Source: Streptomyces sp. NBC_00083 | GTDB lineage: Bacteria > Actinomycetota > Actinomycetes > Streptomycetales > Streptomycetaceae | Direction: 5' to 3' | NCBI RefSeq assembly: GCF_026343295.1 | Contig: NZ_JAPELY010000002.1 | Span: 620,001-684,000, forward strand | Length of the DNA: 64,000 nt | Shown: positions 36,061 to 45,944 of the stretch, one piece after another | Numbering within the stretch: the stretch's first letter is position 1 | How the letters are laid out: every line of letters begins with the position of its first letter | Translations under genes and position numbers: made by a program | Notes under the pieces: generated by a model | Told to the model about the DNA's origin: nothing | Databases searched by the model: none | The model's input: the letters and a program-made list of their open reading frames with translations, nothing else

Positions 36061-38238
36061 TTGAGTCGTGAAACTGACAGTCCGTCCTCCGGCCCCCAGG
36101 GACGGGGCACAGCCGGGTACCCCTCGGGGACTCCGCCGTACGGGACTCCGTCGTCCGCGGGCCAGGACGCTCCTGAACCCGCCGCGGAGCCGGACGAGCC
36201 GAAGACCGAGACCACGCTGACGACGCGGATCCGGATCAACATCCCGGGCTCGCGCCCCATCCCGCCGGTCGTGATGCGTACGCCGATGAGCGACGTGACC
36301 AAGGCGCCGGACGCGGAAGGCGTGGCCGAGCGCACCGGTTCGGTGCCGCGGCCCGACGCGCCCGAGGCCGCGCCCGACGAGCCGGCCGCCGGGGAGCCCC
36401 CGGCCAGCGACTGGTTCGCGCCGCGCAAGTCACCGGCGTCGCCCGCCCCTTCGACGACTCCGGCCTCCGGCACGCCGGCCACCCCCGGCCTGCCGTACTT
36501 CTCGGACGGTACGGACGGTTCGGGTGCCGGGCTCGCGGGCGCCGGCGGTCCCGCCGCGCCGCCGTCGGGCCCGACCACGGGCCCCGCCACCGGCCAGGCG
36601 GCGCTGCCGACCCGGCCCGTCGGCAACCGCGCGGGCATGAACCAGGGCGCGGCGCCCGGCCGGAGCGCACACCCGCCGCTGGGCGCGCCCGACCCGCTGG
36701 GCGCGCTCAACGGCCCGAACGGCATGGGTGGCCCCAACGGCCGCGGCGGTCTGAACGGCCAAAGCGGCCAGAACGCGCAGAACGGTCAGGGTGGCTGGAA
36801 CGGCGACACGTCGGACTTCGGCATGGGCTCGGGCCAACACCCGGGCCAGGGGCCGGGGCCCGGCGAGGAGACCGGTCAAAGCCCCTTCCCGGGCGGCGAC
36901 ATGGGCCGCGGTGACGGCACGCGGCAGGGCGCGGAGCAGGGCGGCGTCCATCCCTTCGCGCCCGGCGGGCAGCAGCGGCCCGCGCCCGCGCTCTCCGACG
37001 ACACGGCGATCCTCACGCCGCAGGTCCCGGCGCCGAGCCCGTTCGCGCAGTCCTCGGTGGGCAACCCGCTCGCGAACCCCTTGGTCAACCCCGCGGCGGG
37101 CGCGCCCGGCGGCCATGTCTCCGGTGACACCCTCACCAGCGGCATCCCCGTCGTGCCGCCGGAGCACCGCGGCGCGTCCTTCCCGTCCGGCGGCCCCGGC
37201 GCGGCCGGTCCGCAGCTCACTCCGCCGCCGGGGCCCGACCCCGACGCCGAGGCGGCCGAGCCCCCGGCGCCGCCGGCCCGCACCAGCAAGCCCGCGGCGC
37301 CCGCCAAGAAGGGCCGCTCCAAGCTGGGGCTGCTCGGCGGCGGCCTGGTGGCGCTGGTCGCGGTGGCGTACGGCGCGGGACTCGTCCTCAACCACTCCGA
37401 GGTCCCCAAGGGCACCACGGTGCTCGGCGTCGACATCGGCGGCGGCACGAAGGAGGCGGCGGTCTCCAAGCTCGACCAGACGCTCGGCAAGCGCGCCAAC
37501 CAGCCGCTGCACGTCACGGTCGACGGCAAGCAGGAGGAGCTGAAGCCGGAGATCGCGGGCCTCTCGCTGGACAGCCAGTCCACCGTGCGGGCCGCGGCGG
37601 GCGCCGACTACAACCCGATGTCCGTGATCGGCTCGCTCTTCGGCGGCAAGCGCGTCGCCGAGCCGGTGATCCCGGTCGACGAGGAGAAGCTCGGCGTCGC
37701 GCTGACCGACCTCGCGGGCGCGTCGGGTTCGGCGACCGAGGGCACGGTCAAGTTCGTACCGGGCAACGCGGTGGCCGTGCCGGGCAAGGCGGGCAAGGCG
37801 CTCGACGTGAACCGGTCGATGATCGCGGTCAAGGACGCGTACCGGACGCTGGTGCAGACCGGGAAGGCCGGCGCGGTGCCGCTGCCGGTCTCGGTCCGGC
37901 AGCCCACGATCAGCCAGGCGGAGATCGATCGGGCGATGAACGAGTTCGCGAAGCCGGCGATGTCGGCGAACGTGACGATCAAGGCGGGCGGGAAGTCGCT
38001 GCCCTTCGGGCCGAAGAAGTCGCTGCCGAAGATCCTGTCGATGAAGGCGGTCGACGGGAAGCTGGTCGAGGTGTACGACAAGGCGGCGATCACGGAGCTG
38101 ATCGGGAGCACGTTCAAGGGTGTTTCGGTGGGGCAGGGGGGTCAGAAGCACGAGGTGTCTGCGGATGACGTTGCTGCGGCGATGAAGACGGCGTTGCGGG
38201 GGCGGACGGCGGCGGAGCGCACGGTCACGATCCAGTGA
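36061..38238 (+). CDS. Membrane-anchored protein with VanW/PG_binding_4-type repeats
   Basis: This is a protein of about 725 residues. The first roughly 415 residues are Pro/Gly/Ala-rich, disordered and presumably cytoplasmic, with an Asn/Gly repeat tract (NGPNGMGGPNGRGGLNG). One transmembrane helix follows at about 420-445 (LGLLGGGLVALVAVAYGAGLVL). The external part contains two putative peptidoglycan-binding type 4 modules, beginning VPKGTTVLGVDIGGGTKEAAVSKL. The TTG at 36061 has GGGAGAG upstream and gives the usual MSRETD start; a GTG at 36031 is in frame but poorly preceded. A role at the cell wall is inferred from the domain. Confidence 0.85.
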   Translation: MSRETDSPSSGPQGRGTAGYPSGTPPYGTPSSAGQDAPEPAAEPDEPKTETTLTTRIRINIPGSRPIPPVVMRTPMSDVTKAPDAEGVAERTGSVPRPDAPEAAPDEPAAGEPPASDWFAPRKSPASPAPSTTPASGTPATPGLPYFSDGTDGSGAGLAGAGGPAAPPSGPTTGPATGQAALPTRPVGNRAGMNQGAAPGRSAHPPLGAPDPLGALNGPNGMGGPNGRGGLNGQSGQNAQNGQGGWNGDTSDFGMGSGQHPGQGPGPGEETGQSPFPGGDMGRGDGTRQGAEQGGVHPFAPGGQQRPAPALSDDTAILTPQVPAPSPFAQSSVGNPLANPLVNPAAGAPGGHVSGDTLTSGIPVVPPEHRGASFPSGGPGAAGPQLTPPPGPDPDAEAAEPPAPPARTSKPAAPAKKGRSKLGLLGGGLVALVAVAYGAGLVLNHSEVPKGTTVLGVDIGGGTKEAAVSKLDQTLGKRANQPLHVTVDGKQEELKPEIAGLSLDSQSTVRAAAGADYNPMSVIGSLFGGKRVAEPVIPVDEEKLGVALTDLAGASGSATEGTVKFVPGNAVAVPGKAGKALDVNRSMIAVKDAYRTLVQTGKAGAVPLPVSVRQPTISQAEIDRAMNEFAKPAMSANVTIKAGGKSLPFGPKKSLPKILSMKAVDGKLVEVYDKAAITELIGSTFKGVSVGQGGQKHEVSADDVAAAMKTALRGRTAAERTVTIQ

Positions 38239-39048
38239 CCTAGGGCCGCCTCCGGGCCCCGCCCGGCCCGGGGCCGCGTCCCGGCCCCTGCGGGGTTGCT
38301 CGCGCCCCTGACCCTGCTGTGCGGGGTTGCCCGCGCAGTTCCCCGCGCCCCTGGGCGGGTTGCCCTTGGCAGGGTGCCCGGCATCGGCATCCTTCGCCCT
38401 GGGCAGGGTGCCTGGCGTCGGCATCCCTCTCCCTTGGCGGGGTGCCCAGTTTCGGCATCTTCAGCCGGTCCGGCGTTTGAGGACGAGCGCCCTTCAGGCG
38501 CGAACGGGGTCTGGGGCGGAGCCCCAGGCTCCTGAACCTCAGCCGTTTCATAACCCCCGGAGGGTTTCGGGAAGGGGCGGGGTGGGGCATCCCCCGGGGC
38601 CTGGGGCAGAGCCCCAGGAACCCCGCTTTCGTCTGCGGACCGTGCCCGCGTCTCGCGCAGTTCCCCGCGCCCCTAGTAGGGCACCCGGAGTCGCAGCCCG
38701 TGCCCACCGCGGCGGAGCCGCGCAAACGGCACAGCCCCGCGCCCCTAAAGACGTAGGGCACCCGGAGCCGCAGCCCCCGGCCCGCGCCCACCGCGGCGGA
38801 GCCGTGCGAAGGACACAGCCCCGCGCCCCTAAGTAGGGCACCCGGCACCGCAGCCCACCGCCCGCGCCCGCCGCGGCGGAGCCGCGCGCAAGGCGCGGCC
38901 CCGCGGCCTCGTAGGGCGCCCGGCGCCCACCGGTCCCGACCGTAGGGCACCCCGCGTCGGAGAAGGCGGGGCGTATGACATCCGTCATGGCGGAGTCACG
39001 ACGCGGGGCACTGCCGGCCGGCCCGGCCCCCGCGGCACCCTGGGGGGC
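38239..39048. repeat. Gene-free gap filled with interspersed Streptomyces repeats (copy 2, inverted)
   Basis: This 810-base stretch has no supportable gene. From 38355 to about 38460 are words of the GGCAGGGTGCCCGGCATCGG type, repeated about three times. From about 38462 to 38650 is an arm that matches the reverse complement of 1262-1431. From about 38676 to 38950 are three and a partial fourth unit of about 79 bases (GTAGGGCACCCGG ... CCGCGGCGGAGCCG ... CCCCGCGCCCCTAA). All components correspond to copy 1 at 1098-1640 in reverse order. Confidence 0.8.
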
Positions 39049-39984
39049 ATGACGCAGACAGCCCCTCCCGCTCAGCGGACCGCGCAGGCCGTGGTCAGTT
39101 TCGAGAACGTGAACAAGAGCTACGGCGACGTCCGAGCCGTGGCCGACCTGTCGCTGCGGCTCCACCCCGGTGAGACGGTCGCGCTGCTCGGGCCCAACGG
39201 CGCCGGCAAGTCCTCCACGCTCGATCTGCTGCTCGGGCTGCGCAACGCCGACTCCGGCACCGTCAGCCTCTTCGGCATGACGCCCGCGCAGGCCATCAAC
39301 GCCGGGAAGGTCGGCGCGATGCTCCAGAGCGGCGGCCTCATGGAGGACGTGACCGTGCGCGAGCTGGTCAAGCTCGGCTGCGACCTGCACCCCGAGCCGC
39401 ACCCCGTGGCGGAGGTCATGGACCGCGCGGGCATCGCGCAGATCGCCGACCGCAAGGTCAACAAGCTCAGCGGCGGCCAGGAGCAGCGCGTCCGCTTCGC
39501 CCTCGCGACCGCCGGCGCCAACGACCTGATCGTCCTCGACGAGCCGACCACCGGCATGGACGTCACCGCCCGCCAGGCGTTCTGGGCGACCATGCGCGAG
39601 CAGGCGGCCCAGGGACGTACGGTCCTGTTCGCCACGCACTACCTCGAAGAGGCCGACGCGATCGCCGACCGGGTGCTCGTCCTGCACCGGGGCAAGCTCC
39701 TCGCGGACGGCACCGCCGCCGAGATCAAGGCCAAGGCCGGCGCCCGCCGGGTCAGCTTCGACCTGGAGGGCGCGATCGACGAGACCGCCCTGCGCGCGCT
39801 GCCGTTCCTGTCCACGATCGACATCTCGGGCCGCACCGTCCGCATCCAGTCGCACGACGCCGACGCCACGATGCACGCGGTGTACGGGCTCGGCCTCTAC
39901 CCGCGCAACCTCGAAGTCGCGGGCCTCGGCCTGGAGCAGGCCTTCGTCGCCATCACCTCGGCCGAGGAGGCCACCGCACGATGA
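39049..39984 (+). CDS. ABC exporter ATP-binding protein (DrrA/CcmA-type)
   Basis: This is a 311-residue ATPase. Walker A is GPNGAGKSS, the signature region is LSGGQEQRV, Walker B is LIVLDEPTTGMD, and the switch His is in FATHYLEEAD. A C-terminal 90-residue extension is typical of the drug/antibiotic exporter type. It overlaps the permease gene by four bases (ATGA), and a two-component system follows directly. The operon resembles self-regulated stress or antibiotic-response exporters. Confidence 0.94.
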   Translation: MTQTAPPAQRTAQAVVSFENVNKSYGDVRAVADLSLRLHPGETVALLGPNGAGKSSTLDLLLGLRNADSGTVSLFGMTPAQAINAGKVGAMLQSGGLMEDVTVRELVKLGCDLHPEPHPVAEVMDRAGIAQIADRKVNKLSGGQEQRVRFALATAGANDLIVLDEPTTGMDVTARQAFWATMREQAAQGRTVLFATHYLEEADAIADRVLVLHRGKLLADGTAAEIKAKAGARRVSFDLEGAIDETALRALPFLSTIDISGRTVRIQSHDADATMHAVYGLGLYPRNLEVAGLGLEQAFVAITSAEEATAR

Positions 39985-40721
39985 ACACGCTGATCAAGCT
40001 CGAAATCGTTCGCACCCTGCGGAACAAGAAGTTCATGTTCTTCTCGGTGGTCTACCCCTCGGCGCTCTACCTGCTCTTCGCGGCCTCGCAGAACAGCACC
40101 GACAAGGTCAAGGGCACCGACCTGACCTTCCCCGCCCTCTACATGGTCTCGATGGCGTCGTTCGGCGCGATCACCGCCGTCCTCATGGGCAACAGCGAGA
40201 AGATCGCCAAGGAGCGCGAGAAGGGCTGGGTGCGCCAGCTGCGCCTGACCACCCTGCCGGGCCGCGGCTACGTCCTCGCGAAGATCGCCAGCGCCGCCGT
40301 GGTGACCCTGCCGTGCATCGTGGTCGTCTTCCTCGTGGCCGCCGCCACCAAGGGCGTACGGTTCGAGGCCTGGCAGTGGGGTGCGCTGACCGTCGCCATC
40401 TGGGCCGGTTCGCTCTGCTTCGCCGCGCTCGGCGTGGCCATCGGCTACATCGCGAGCGGTGACGCGGTCCGCCCGATCACGATGATCATCTACTTCGGCA
40501 TGTCGATCCTGGGCGGCCTGTGGATGCCCAGCACCGTCTTCCCGCAGTGGCTGCAGAACATCGCGGAGTGGCTGCCCACCCACGCGTACGCTGCTCTCGG
40601 ACAGGCCATCGAGCTGGGCGACGCCCCGCACGGCAAGGACCTCGCCATCCTCGTCTTCTACTTCCTGCTCTTCGCGGGCGGCGCGGCATGGCTGTACCGG
40701 AAGGACACCTTGAAGGCGTGA
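39981..40721 (+). CDS. ABC exporter permease (ABC-2 type)
   Basis: This 246-residue permease has six predicted helices. The first follows the segment VRTLRNKKFMFFSVVYPSALYLLF, and the later IGYIASGDAVRPITMIIYFGMSILGGLWMP segment is typical of ABC-2 permeases. It is translationally coupled to the ATPase upstream and to the histidine kinase downstream (GTGA). The substrate is unknown. Confidence 0.92.
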   Translation: MNTLIKLEIVRTLRNKKFMFFSVVYPSALYLLFAASQNSTDKVKGTDLTFPALYMVSMASFGAITAVLMGNSEKIAKEREKGWVRQLRLTTLPGRGYVLAKIASAAVVTLPCIVVVFLVAAATKGVRFEAWQWGALTVAIWAGSLCFAALGVAIGYIASGDAVRPITMIIYFGMSILGGLWMPSTVFPQWLQNIAEWLPTHAYAALGQAIELGDAPHGKDLAILVFYFLLFAGGAAWLYRKDTLKA

Positions 40722-41926
40722 GTGCCGTGAACCAGGGCCCCGGCAGGCCGTCGGCGGTGCGGATCGGGCTCAGCCCCGAGACGCGCCGCCAGATGTGGCA
40801 GAAGCTGATGTGGGTCGGCATCTGGCTGGCGTTCATGGGCGCCCCGATCGGCGACCTGCTCGACGGCAACCACACCGCCGTGCCCACCGCGCTCGGCTGG
40901 GCCGGCCTCGCGGGCTTCGTGACCGTCTATCTGGCCCTGGTGCTGCGGCACACCGCCCGCCCGCTCGCCACCGGCACCGTCTACGGCCTCCTCGGCTTCC
41001 TCGCGGCCCTCGCCGTCACGCTGTCGCTGACCCTCGGCGGCGCCTGGCTGGTGCTCTTCGTCTACGTCTCCGTCTCCTGCGGCGCCACCCTGCCGTTGGC
41101 GCTCGCGACGTGGGCGATCCTCGGGACCACCGCCGGCATGACCGTGATCGGGACGCACCTGGCCCACGTGGCCGACGTCCTGCCGGGCCTCGCCATCCCC
41201 GCGCTGCTCGGCGGGTTCGCGATGACCGGCGTACGGCATCTGATCCGCACCTCCGTCGAGCTGCGCGAGGCGCGCGCCACCGTCGCCCAACTCGCCGCGA
41301 ACGAGGAGCGGTTGAGGATGGCGCGCGATCTGCACGACTTGCTCGGCCATTCCCTGTCCCTCATCACGCTCAAGAGCGAGCTGGCCGGACGGATGCTGCC
41401 CGGACAGCCCGAGCAGGCGGCCCAGCAGGTGGCCGACATCGAGCGGGTGAGCCGGCAGGCCCTCGTCGACGTACGGGCCGCCGTGACCGGCTACCGCAGG
41501 GTCACCCTGCCCGCCGAACTCGCGGGCGCACGCACCGTGTTGAACGCCGCAGGCATCCAGGCGGACGTGCCGACCGAGGCCCCCGAAGGGCTGCCCGCCG
41601 CCGAGGAGGAGGTGCTCGCCTGGGTCCTGCGCGAGGCGGCCACCAATGTCGTACGCCACAGCGGCGCCCGGCACTGCACCGTCACGCTCGCCGAACTCCA
41701 GACCCTGGACGGCCGGTTCCTCGAACTGCGGGTCCAGGACGACGGTCCCGGCCGGACCGGTGGGGGCGCGCCCGTCGCCGGCAACGGTCTGACCGGCGTC
41801 GCGGAGCGTCTGGAGAAGGTGGCGGGGGTCCTGGAGACCGAGGCGCGCCGCAAGGGCTTCACGCTGATCGCGCGGATCCCGCTGATTCCGGACCCGCCCG
41901 GAACCCCTCTAGTATCCGGATCATGA
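40718..41926 (+). CDS. Two-component sensor histidine kinase (NarL/DesK class)
   Basis: This 402-residue kinase starts at a GTG overlapping the permease stop. Five or six helices fill residues 25-190. A HisKA_3 dimerisation segment, MARDLHDLLGHSLSLI, carries the phosphorylated His near residue 205. The ATPase domain shows REAATNVVRHSGA and the glycine-rich DDGPGRTGGGAPVAGNGLTG. It presumably senses a membrane or envelope signal and drives the response regulator that follows. Confidence 0.94.
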   Translation: MSAVNQGPGRPSAVRIGLSPETRRQMWQKLMWVGIWLAFMGAPIGDLLDGNHTAVPTALGWAGLAGFVTVYLALVLRHTARPLATGTVYGLLGFLAALAVTLSLTLGGAWLVLFVYVSVSCGATLPLALATWAILGTTAGMTVIGTHLAHVADVLPGLAIPALLGGFAMTGVRHLIRTSVELREARATVAQLAANEERLRMARDLHDLLGHSLSLITLKSELAGRMLPGQPEQAAQQVADIERVSRQALVDVRAAVTGYRRVTLPAELAGARTVLNAAGIQADVPTEAPEGLPAAEEEVLAWVLREAATNVVRHSGARHCTVTLAELQTLDGRFLELRVQDDGPGRTGGGAPVAGNGLTGVAERLEKVAGVLETEARRKGFTLIARIPLIPDPPGTPLVSGS

Positions 41927-42528
41927 TCCGACTTCTCCTGGCGGAAGACCAGTCCATGGTCCGCGAGGCCCTCGCCGCCCTGCTCGGCCTGGAGCCGGAC
42001 CTGGAGGTCGTCGCGCAGGCCGCCCGGGGTGACGAGGTCCTGGCGGCGGCCCGCGCCCACGCGGTCGACGTGGCCCTGCTCGACATCGAGATGCCGGGCC
42101 TCACCGGCATCGAGGCGGCGGCCGTCCTGCGCCGCGAGCTGCCCGCCGTCAAGATCGTGATCCTGACCACCTTCGGGCGGCCGGGCTATCTGCGCAGCGC
42201 CATGGAGGCCGGCGCGGACGCGTTCCTCGTCAAGGACGCTCCCGCCGCCCAACTGGCCACCGCCGTAAGGACGGTGCTCGCCGGGGAGCGGGTCATCGAC
42301 CCGACGCTCGCGGCGGCCGCCCTCGCCGAGGGGGCCAACCCCCTGACCGACCGCGAACGCGATGTGCTGCGCGCCGCCCAGGACGGCGCGACCAACGCCG
42401 AACTCGCCACCGCCCTCCACCTCTCGCAGGGCACGGTCCGCAACTACCTCTCCATGGCGATCCAGAAGCTCGCGGCCCGCAATAGGGCGGAGGCGGTCCG
42501 CATCGCCCGCGAGAAGGGCTGGCTGTAG
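41923..42528 (+). CDS. Two-component response regulator, NarL/FixJ (LuxR-HTH) family
   Basis: This is a 201-residue regulator. The receiver domain has the acidic pair in LLLAEDQSMV, the phosphorylated Asp near residue 52 in VALLDIEMPG and the conserved Lys in FLVKDAPA. The C-terminal LuxR-type helix-turn-helix is LTDRERDVLRAAQDGATNAEL. It overlaps the kinase gene by four bases (ATGA). It likely controls this exporter operon. Confidence 0.95.
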   Translation: MIRLLLAEDQSMVREALAALLGLEPDLEVVAQAARGDEVLAAARAHAVDVALLDIEMPGLTGIEAAAVLRRELPAVKIVILTTFGRPGYLRSAMEAGADAFLVKDAPAAQLATAVRTVLAGERVIDPTLAAAALAEGANPLTDRERDVLRAAQDGATNAELATALHLSQGTVRNYLSMAIQKLAARNRAEAVRIAREKGWL

Positions 42529-42576
42529 GCACCGCCGGTGCGGCCGGTGGGGGAGGCCCACCGGCCGGAACGTGTC

Positions 42577-43068
42577 TCAGCAGCTCACCAGGAGCAGGGT
42601 GAGGGCCGAACAGACGCGGACCGCCGAGTTGTTGCCCGGGTCCGGGTCGGCGGGGGCCAGGTCGACCAGGGCCGCCGTGACGGGCAGGTTGCCGCTCATC
42701 GTCAGGAGCCCGGCGTGCAGGGTCAGCTTCTTGGTGACGGTCGCGCCGGACGCGATCGCGCCGAGCGAGCACACCGCGGTCCGGTTCGCCCTGTCGAGGG
42801 TGCAGCCCGGCGCGGACGGCGCCGTGAAACCGGCCGGATAGCTGAACCACACGTGGGCCGCGGCGGCGTCGGAGGGGCCGGTGTTGGTGACGCGGGCGCT
42901 GAACGTGGCCGCGTTGATGGCGAGCCCGTGGGGCGACACGTCGAGCGCGACGGAGAGGTCGGCCTGCGCGGCGTCGGCGTGCGCGGGCGCCGCCAGGCCC
43001 AGACCGGCGAGGAGCGGCAGGAGCAGGGCGGGGGCCAGACGGGCGGCTATGGGTCTGAGGCGTGACAA
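42577..43068 (-). CDS. Secreted protein with a DUF11-like beta domain
   Basis: This 163-residue protein has a classical signal peptide ending APAHA (about residue 31). The mature part is one Ig-like DUF11-type module, visible as ADLSVALDVSP...SARVTNTGPSDAAAAHVWFSYPAGF. The start is a TTG with GGGAG five bases upstream. Four Cys in the mature part could form disulfides. It converges on the response regulator gene with a 48-base gap. Confidence 0.8.
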   Translation of the reverse strand: MSRLRPIAARLAPALLLPLLAGLGLAAPAHADAAQADLSVALDVSPHGLAINAATFSARVTNTGPSDAAAAHVWFSYPAGFTAPSAPGCTLDRANRTAVCSLGAIASGATVTKKLTLHAGLLTMSGNLPVTAALVDLAPADPDPGNNSAVRVCSALTLLLVSC

Positions 43069-43241
43069 GGGGACTCCCGGCGTAGCGGTGGCATGGAGCG
43101 GGACAGAGCGGTACTGAGGGTGCTCACGTCAACAGGTGGTGTGGCACGGCCTGTTGGGGGAGCGTCAACAGATTGTGACCGCTGGCCGCCGTTCGGGCAG
43201 GGTTTTCCGGGCGCGCGCCCACATTGGCCGGATGTCGCGGT

Positions 43242-43898
43242 TCAGTGCTCCGGGCGACCGGTGCCGGGACCCAGCACCACGCCGCGCCCGGCGTAGAACC
43301 GGTCGAGCTCCGCCCACCCGATGGAGACGTACTCCTGGGAGCGGCCCTTGAAGCCGGACGGGTTGTGGAAGACCAGGGTGTCCTCACTCGCCCCCACCGC
43401 CAGGACCAGGTGGCCGCCCCGGCGTTCCGGGGCCGGTGCCGGCTCGCGGATCGAGGGGTGGACCGAGAGCAGCAGGAGGTGCCCGGCCTCGATCAGACGG
43501 CGCAGCTCGGCGAGGGGCAGGTGAGGGCGCGCCGCCGCCCGCAGACCCCAGCGTTCCTGGGCGTACGCCGCGAACGGGGCGTAGATCAGGCCGTCGAGGC
43601 CGTCGCCGCGGCGCACGTACGCCCCCGCCGCCACGCACTCGCGCGCGAGCTCCATCGCGGTGGGCGCCGAGCCCTGCCAGTACTCCAGGGCCATCCGCAG
43701 GCACGCCACCCCGCACAGCCGCCACGACCACCAGGCGTACTCCTCGCGGCTCTCCGCGCCGTAGGCGCGCCACAGCGGGTCCTCGGCAGCGTCGAGCGTC
43801 CCGCCGACGATCGCCTCCACCAGCTCGGGCGAGGCCCACTGGGCGTGGTACGGGACGGGGTGGACGGTCCTGGGCGCACGGCGGTCGGTCATGATCAC
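43242..43898 (-). CDS. C39-like peptidase family protein
   Basis: This 218-residue protein has the papain-like C39 arrangement: Cys in WRLCGVACLRMALEYW, His in GGHLVLAVG and Asn in FHNPSGF. No signal peptide or ABC domain is seen, so it is a stand-alone cytoplasmic member. The start is a GTG at 43896-43898 or an ATG at 43890-43892, two codons further in. Its substrate is unknown. C39 enzymes elsewhere cleave double-Gly leaders, but no such leader is visible nearby. Confidence 0.8.
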   Translation of the reverse strand: MIMTDRRAPRTVHPVPYHAQWASPELVEAIVGGTLDAAEDPLWRAYGAESREEYAWWSWRLCGVACLRMALEYWQGSAPTAMELARECVAAGAYVRRGDGLDGLIYAPFAAYAQERWGLRAAARPHLPLAELRRLIEAGHLLLLSVHPSIREPAPAPERRGGHLVLAVGASEDTLVFHNPSGFKGRSQEYVSIGWAELDRFYAGRGVVLGPGTGRPEH

Positions 43899-43959
43899 GA
43901 CCCTAAGCGGCGGAACGCGGACCGGGGCGGACCGGGCGGCACGGGGTGGACCGGCCGGA

Positions 43960-44790
43960 TCAGTTCAGCATGGCCCGCGCCGCGCGTGCCCGGCGCCGGA
44001 CCGTCTCCGCGACGGCCGGCTCCACCGGCTCCACCACAGCGGCGTACTCGTCGAGTTCGGCGGCGCCGGCCACGAAGTCGCCCCGCTGGACCAGGAGTTC
44101 GGCACGTTCGTAGCGCAGCCTCGCCGGGTGCGCGGGCAGCAGGAGGGAGAGCTCCACGGCCCACAGGGCGACGGCGCTGTGCTCCGGGCGGGCCGCGGCC
44201 CACGCGCGGATGTTGTTCAGGACGCGCAGCACGATGTCGAGCGGCGCGGCCGGGCTCAGCATCGACTCCTCCAGGGGCGCGCCCGTCGCGCCGGCCACCA
44301 GGATCTCCGCGTCGTCCGGGTCGAGGAGGCGTCCCCCGTCGAACGGATCGGCCAGGACTCGCTCCTCGGGCGGGCCGAAGCCCACCACGAAGTGGCCGGG
44401 CAGCGCCACCCCGTACACCGGGGCGCCGGCCCGCCGGGCGACCTCGATCCACACCACCGAGAGCAGGATGGGCAGGCCGCGCCGGCGCCGCAGCACCTCG
44501 TGCAGCAGGGACGATTCGAGACGCTCGTAGTCGTGGGCGGTGCCCCGGAACCCGCACTCGCCGCCCAGGAGGGCGGCCAGCGCCCCGGCCCAGGCGCGGG
44601 GCCCGGTGAGGCCGAAGGGGAGCAGCCCCGCGAGGCGGTCGAGTTCGATGTGGGCGGCGTCGATGCCGCGGCGGCCGAGCGGCGGGTCGGCGACCGCGCC
44701 GAGCAGCAGGCAGAGCGTCGCCACATCGGGGCGCTCGGCGCGGGCCTGGTCGGCGAACTCCCGCCGCCAGTCGGTGTCTTCCGGTTCCAT
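43960..44790 (-). CDS. SirB1/transglutaminase-like family protein
   Basis: This is a 276-residue protein. Residues 40-200 form the SirB1 N-terminal/transglutaminase-like domain, with LLHEVLRRRRGLPILLSVVWIEVARRAG and the GVALPGHFVVGF segment carrying the conserved His. The Cys expected of an active transglutaminase is not obvious, so the fold may be non-catalytic. The C-terminal part looks like TPR helices. It is immediately downstream of the acetyltransferase gene in the same direction, 17 bases apart. Confidence 0.82.
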   Translation of the reverse strand: MEPEDTDWRREFADQARAERPDVATLCLLLGAVADPPLGRRGIDAAHIELDRLAGLLPFGLTGPRAWAGALAALLGGECGFRGTAHDYERLESSLLHEVLRRRRGLPILLSVVWIEVARRAGAPVYGVALPGHFVVGFGPPEERVLADPFDGGRLLDPDDAEILVAGATGAPLEESMLSPAAPLDIVLRVLNNIRAWAAARPEHSAVALWAVELSLLLPAHPARLRYERAELLVQRGDFVAGAAELDEYAAVVEPVEPAVAETVRRRARAARAMLN

Positions 44791-44807
44791 GTCGCCCTCG
44801 TACCCGG

Positions 44808-45803
44808 TCAGCGGGACCGGAAGTGGTGGTAGCTGTGGTGCGTCGCGAAGCCGAGGCCGTCGTAGAGGGCGCGGGCGCCCTCGTTGTCCGTCTCGACCTG
44901 GAGCCAGGCCGCGGAGGCGCCCTCGTCCAGGGCCCTGCGGGCCAGGGCGGCCATCACGGCGCTCGCGAGGCCCTGGCGGCGCCGCGCCGGGTCGACCTCG
45001 ACCGCCATGAACCCGGCCCAGCGGCCGTCCACCACGCACCGCCCGATCGCGGCGGGCGCCGGGCCCTCGCCGGGGACCGAGGCGAACCACACCGAGGGGC
45101 CCGAGCCCAGGACCTGCAGAACGTGCTCGCCGGGGACGGACGACCGCTGGTAGCGGCTCAGCCAGGCCTCGTCGACGGTGCGCGCGAGGCGCACCTGGGA
45201 GACGTCCGCCGCCAGGTCGCCGATGGGCGCGAGCGCGGCGATCCGCACCTCGGCGCTGACCTCACGCTCCCAGCCGGCCCGTTCGAGCTCCGCGCAGAGC
45301 GGCTCCTGGGTGCCCGCGGCGCCCGTGGCGGTCTGCACATAGGCGGGCAGGCCCCGCGCGGCGTACCAGTCCCGTACGCGGCCGAGGGCGTCCGGCAGGG
45401 GGAGGCCCGGGTCGCCGAGGGGGAGGGCCGAGTTGGCGCGGCGGGTGAAACCGTCGGCCGCGCGCAGCGTCCACTCTCCCAGCGGCTCGCTCTCCACCGG
45501 CTGCCAGGCGCGGGCCAGGACCGGCGCGAGCTCGGCGAAGGAGGCGGCCGGTCCCCGGCGCCGGGCCGGGGCCGCGGGGACGACCTTGCCCGCGACGAGA
45601 GCGGATTCCTCGATGCGCACCGTCTCACCGCTCTTTCGTGTGATCGACAACACACCCAGGTCCCAGGAAACGAGGACGCCGACGGTGTCCGTGAACAAGG
45701 AGCCCGGAGTTCCGCTGGAGCTCAGGCGCCGGACTGATACGCGTTTGCCCGTATCGGCCGGTGTAATCCGGACCTCAAGCCGTCCGCCGGTGGTGAATTC
45801 CAC
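44808..45803 (-). CDS. GNAT family N-acetyltransferase
   Basis: This is a 331-residue protein. The C-terminal half holds the GNAT fold; the acetyl-CoA loop is VDPARRRQGLASAVMAAL and the later segment is LQVETDNEGARALYDGLGF. The N-terminal 90 residues form a separate small beta domain. The start is a GTG at 45801-45803. The acceptor is unknown. Confidence 0.88.
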   Translation of the reverse strand: MEFTTGGRLEVRITPADTGKRVSVRRLSSSGTPGSLFTDTVGVLVSWDLGVLSITRKSGETVRIEESALVAGKVVPAAPARRRGPAASFAELAPVLARAWQPVESEPLGEWTLRAADGFTRRANSALPLGDPGLPLPDALGRVRDWYAARGLPAYVQTATGAAGTQEPLCAELERAGWEREVSAEVRIAALAPIGDLAADVSQVRLARTVDEAWLSRYQRSSVPGEHVLQVLGSGPSVWFASVPGEGPAPAAIGRCVVDGRWAGFMAVEVDPARRRQGLASAVMAALARRALDEGASAAWLQVETDNEGARALYDGLGFATHHSYHHFRSR

Positions 45804-45944
45804 AGGTCTCTCCGCCCCTCCTGTTCGGATCGTGCCCCGAACCGGAGATACTAGGTGCGGGCATCGACGACGCCGCGCTCCCGCGCGCCACGTGGACGGA
45901 GCCGCAGATCGGCCCGCCGCGCCCTATCGAGGAGGAACGACAGC

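Noticed and set aside
39049..42528. Exporter for the P450-modified peptide
   Set aside because: The exporter and its two-component system lie 14 kb away across several unrelated genes and are self-contained; no evidence connects them.
43242..43898. Leader peptidase of a double-glycine bacteriocin system (C39)
   Set aside because: No ABC domain, no double-Gly precursor and no exporter adjacent; it stands alone beside a SirB1-like gene.
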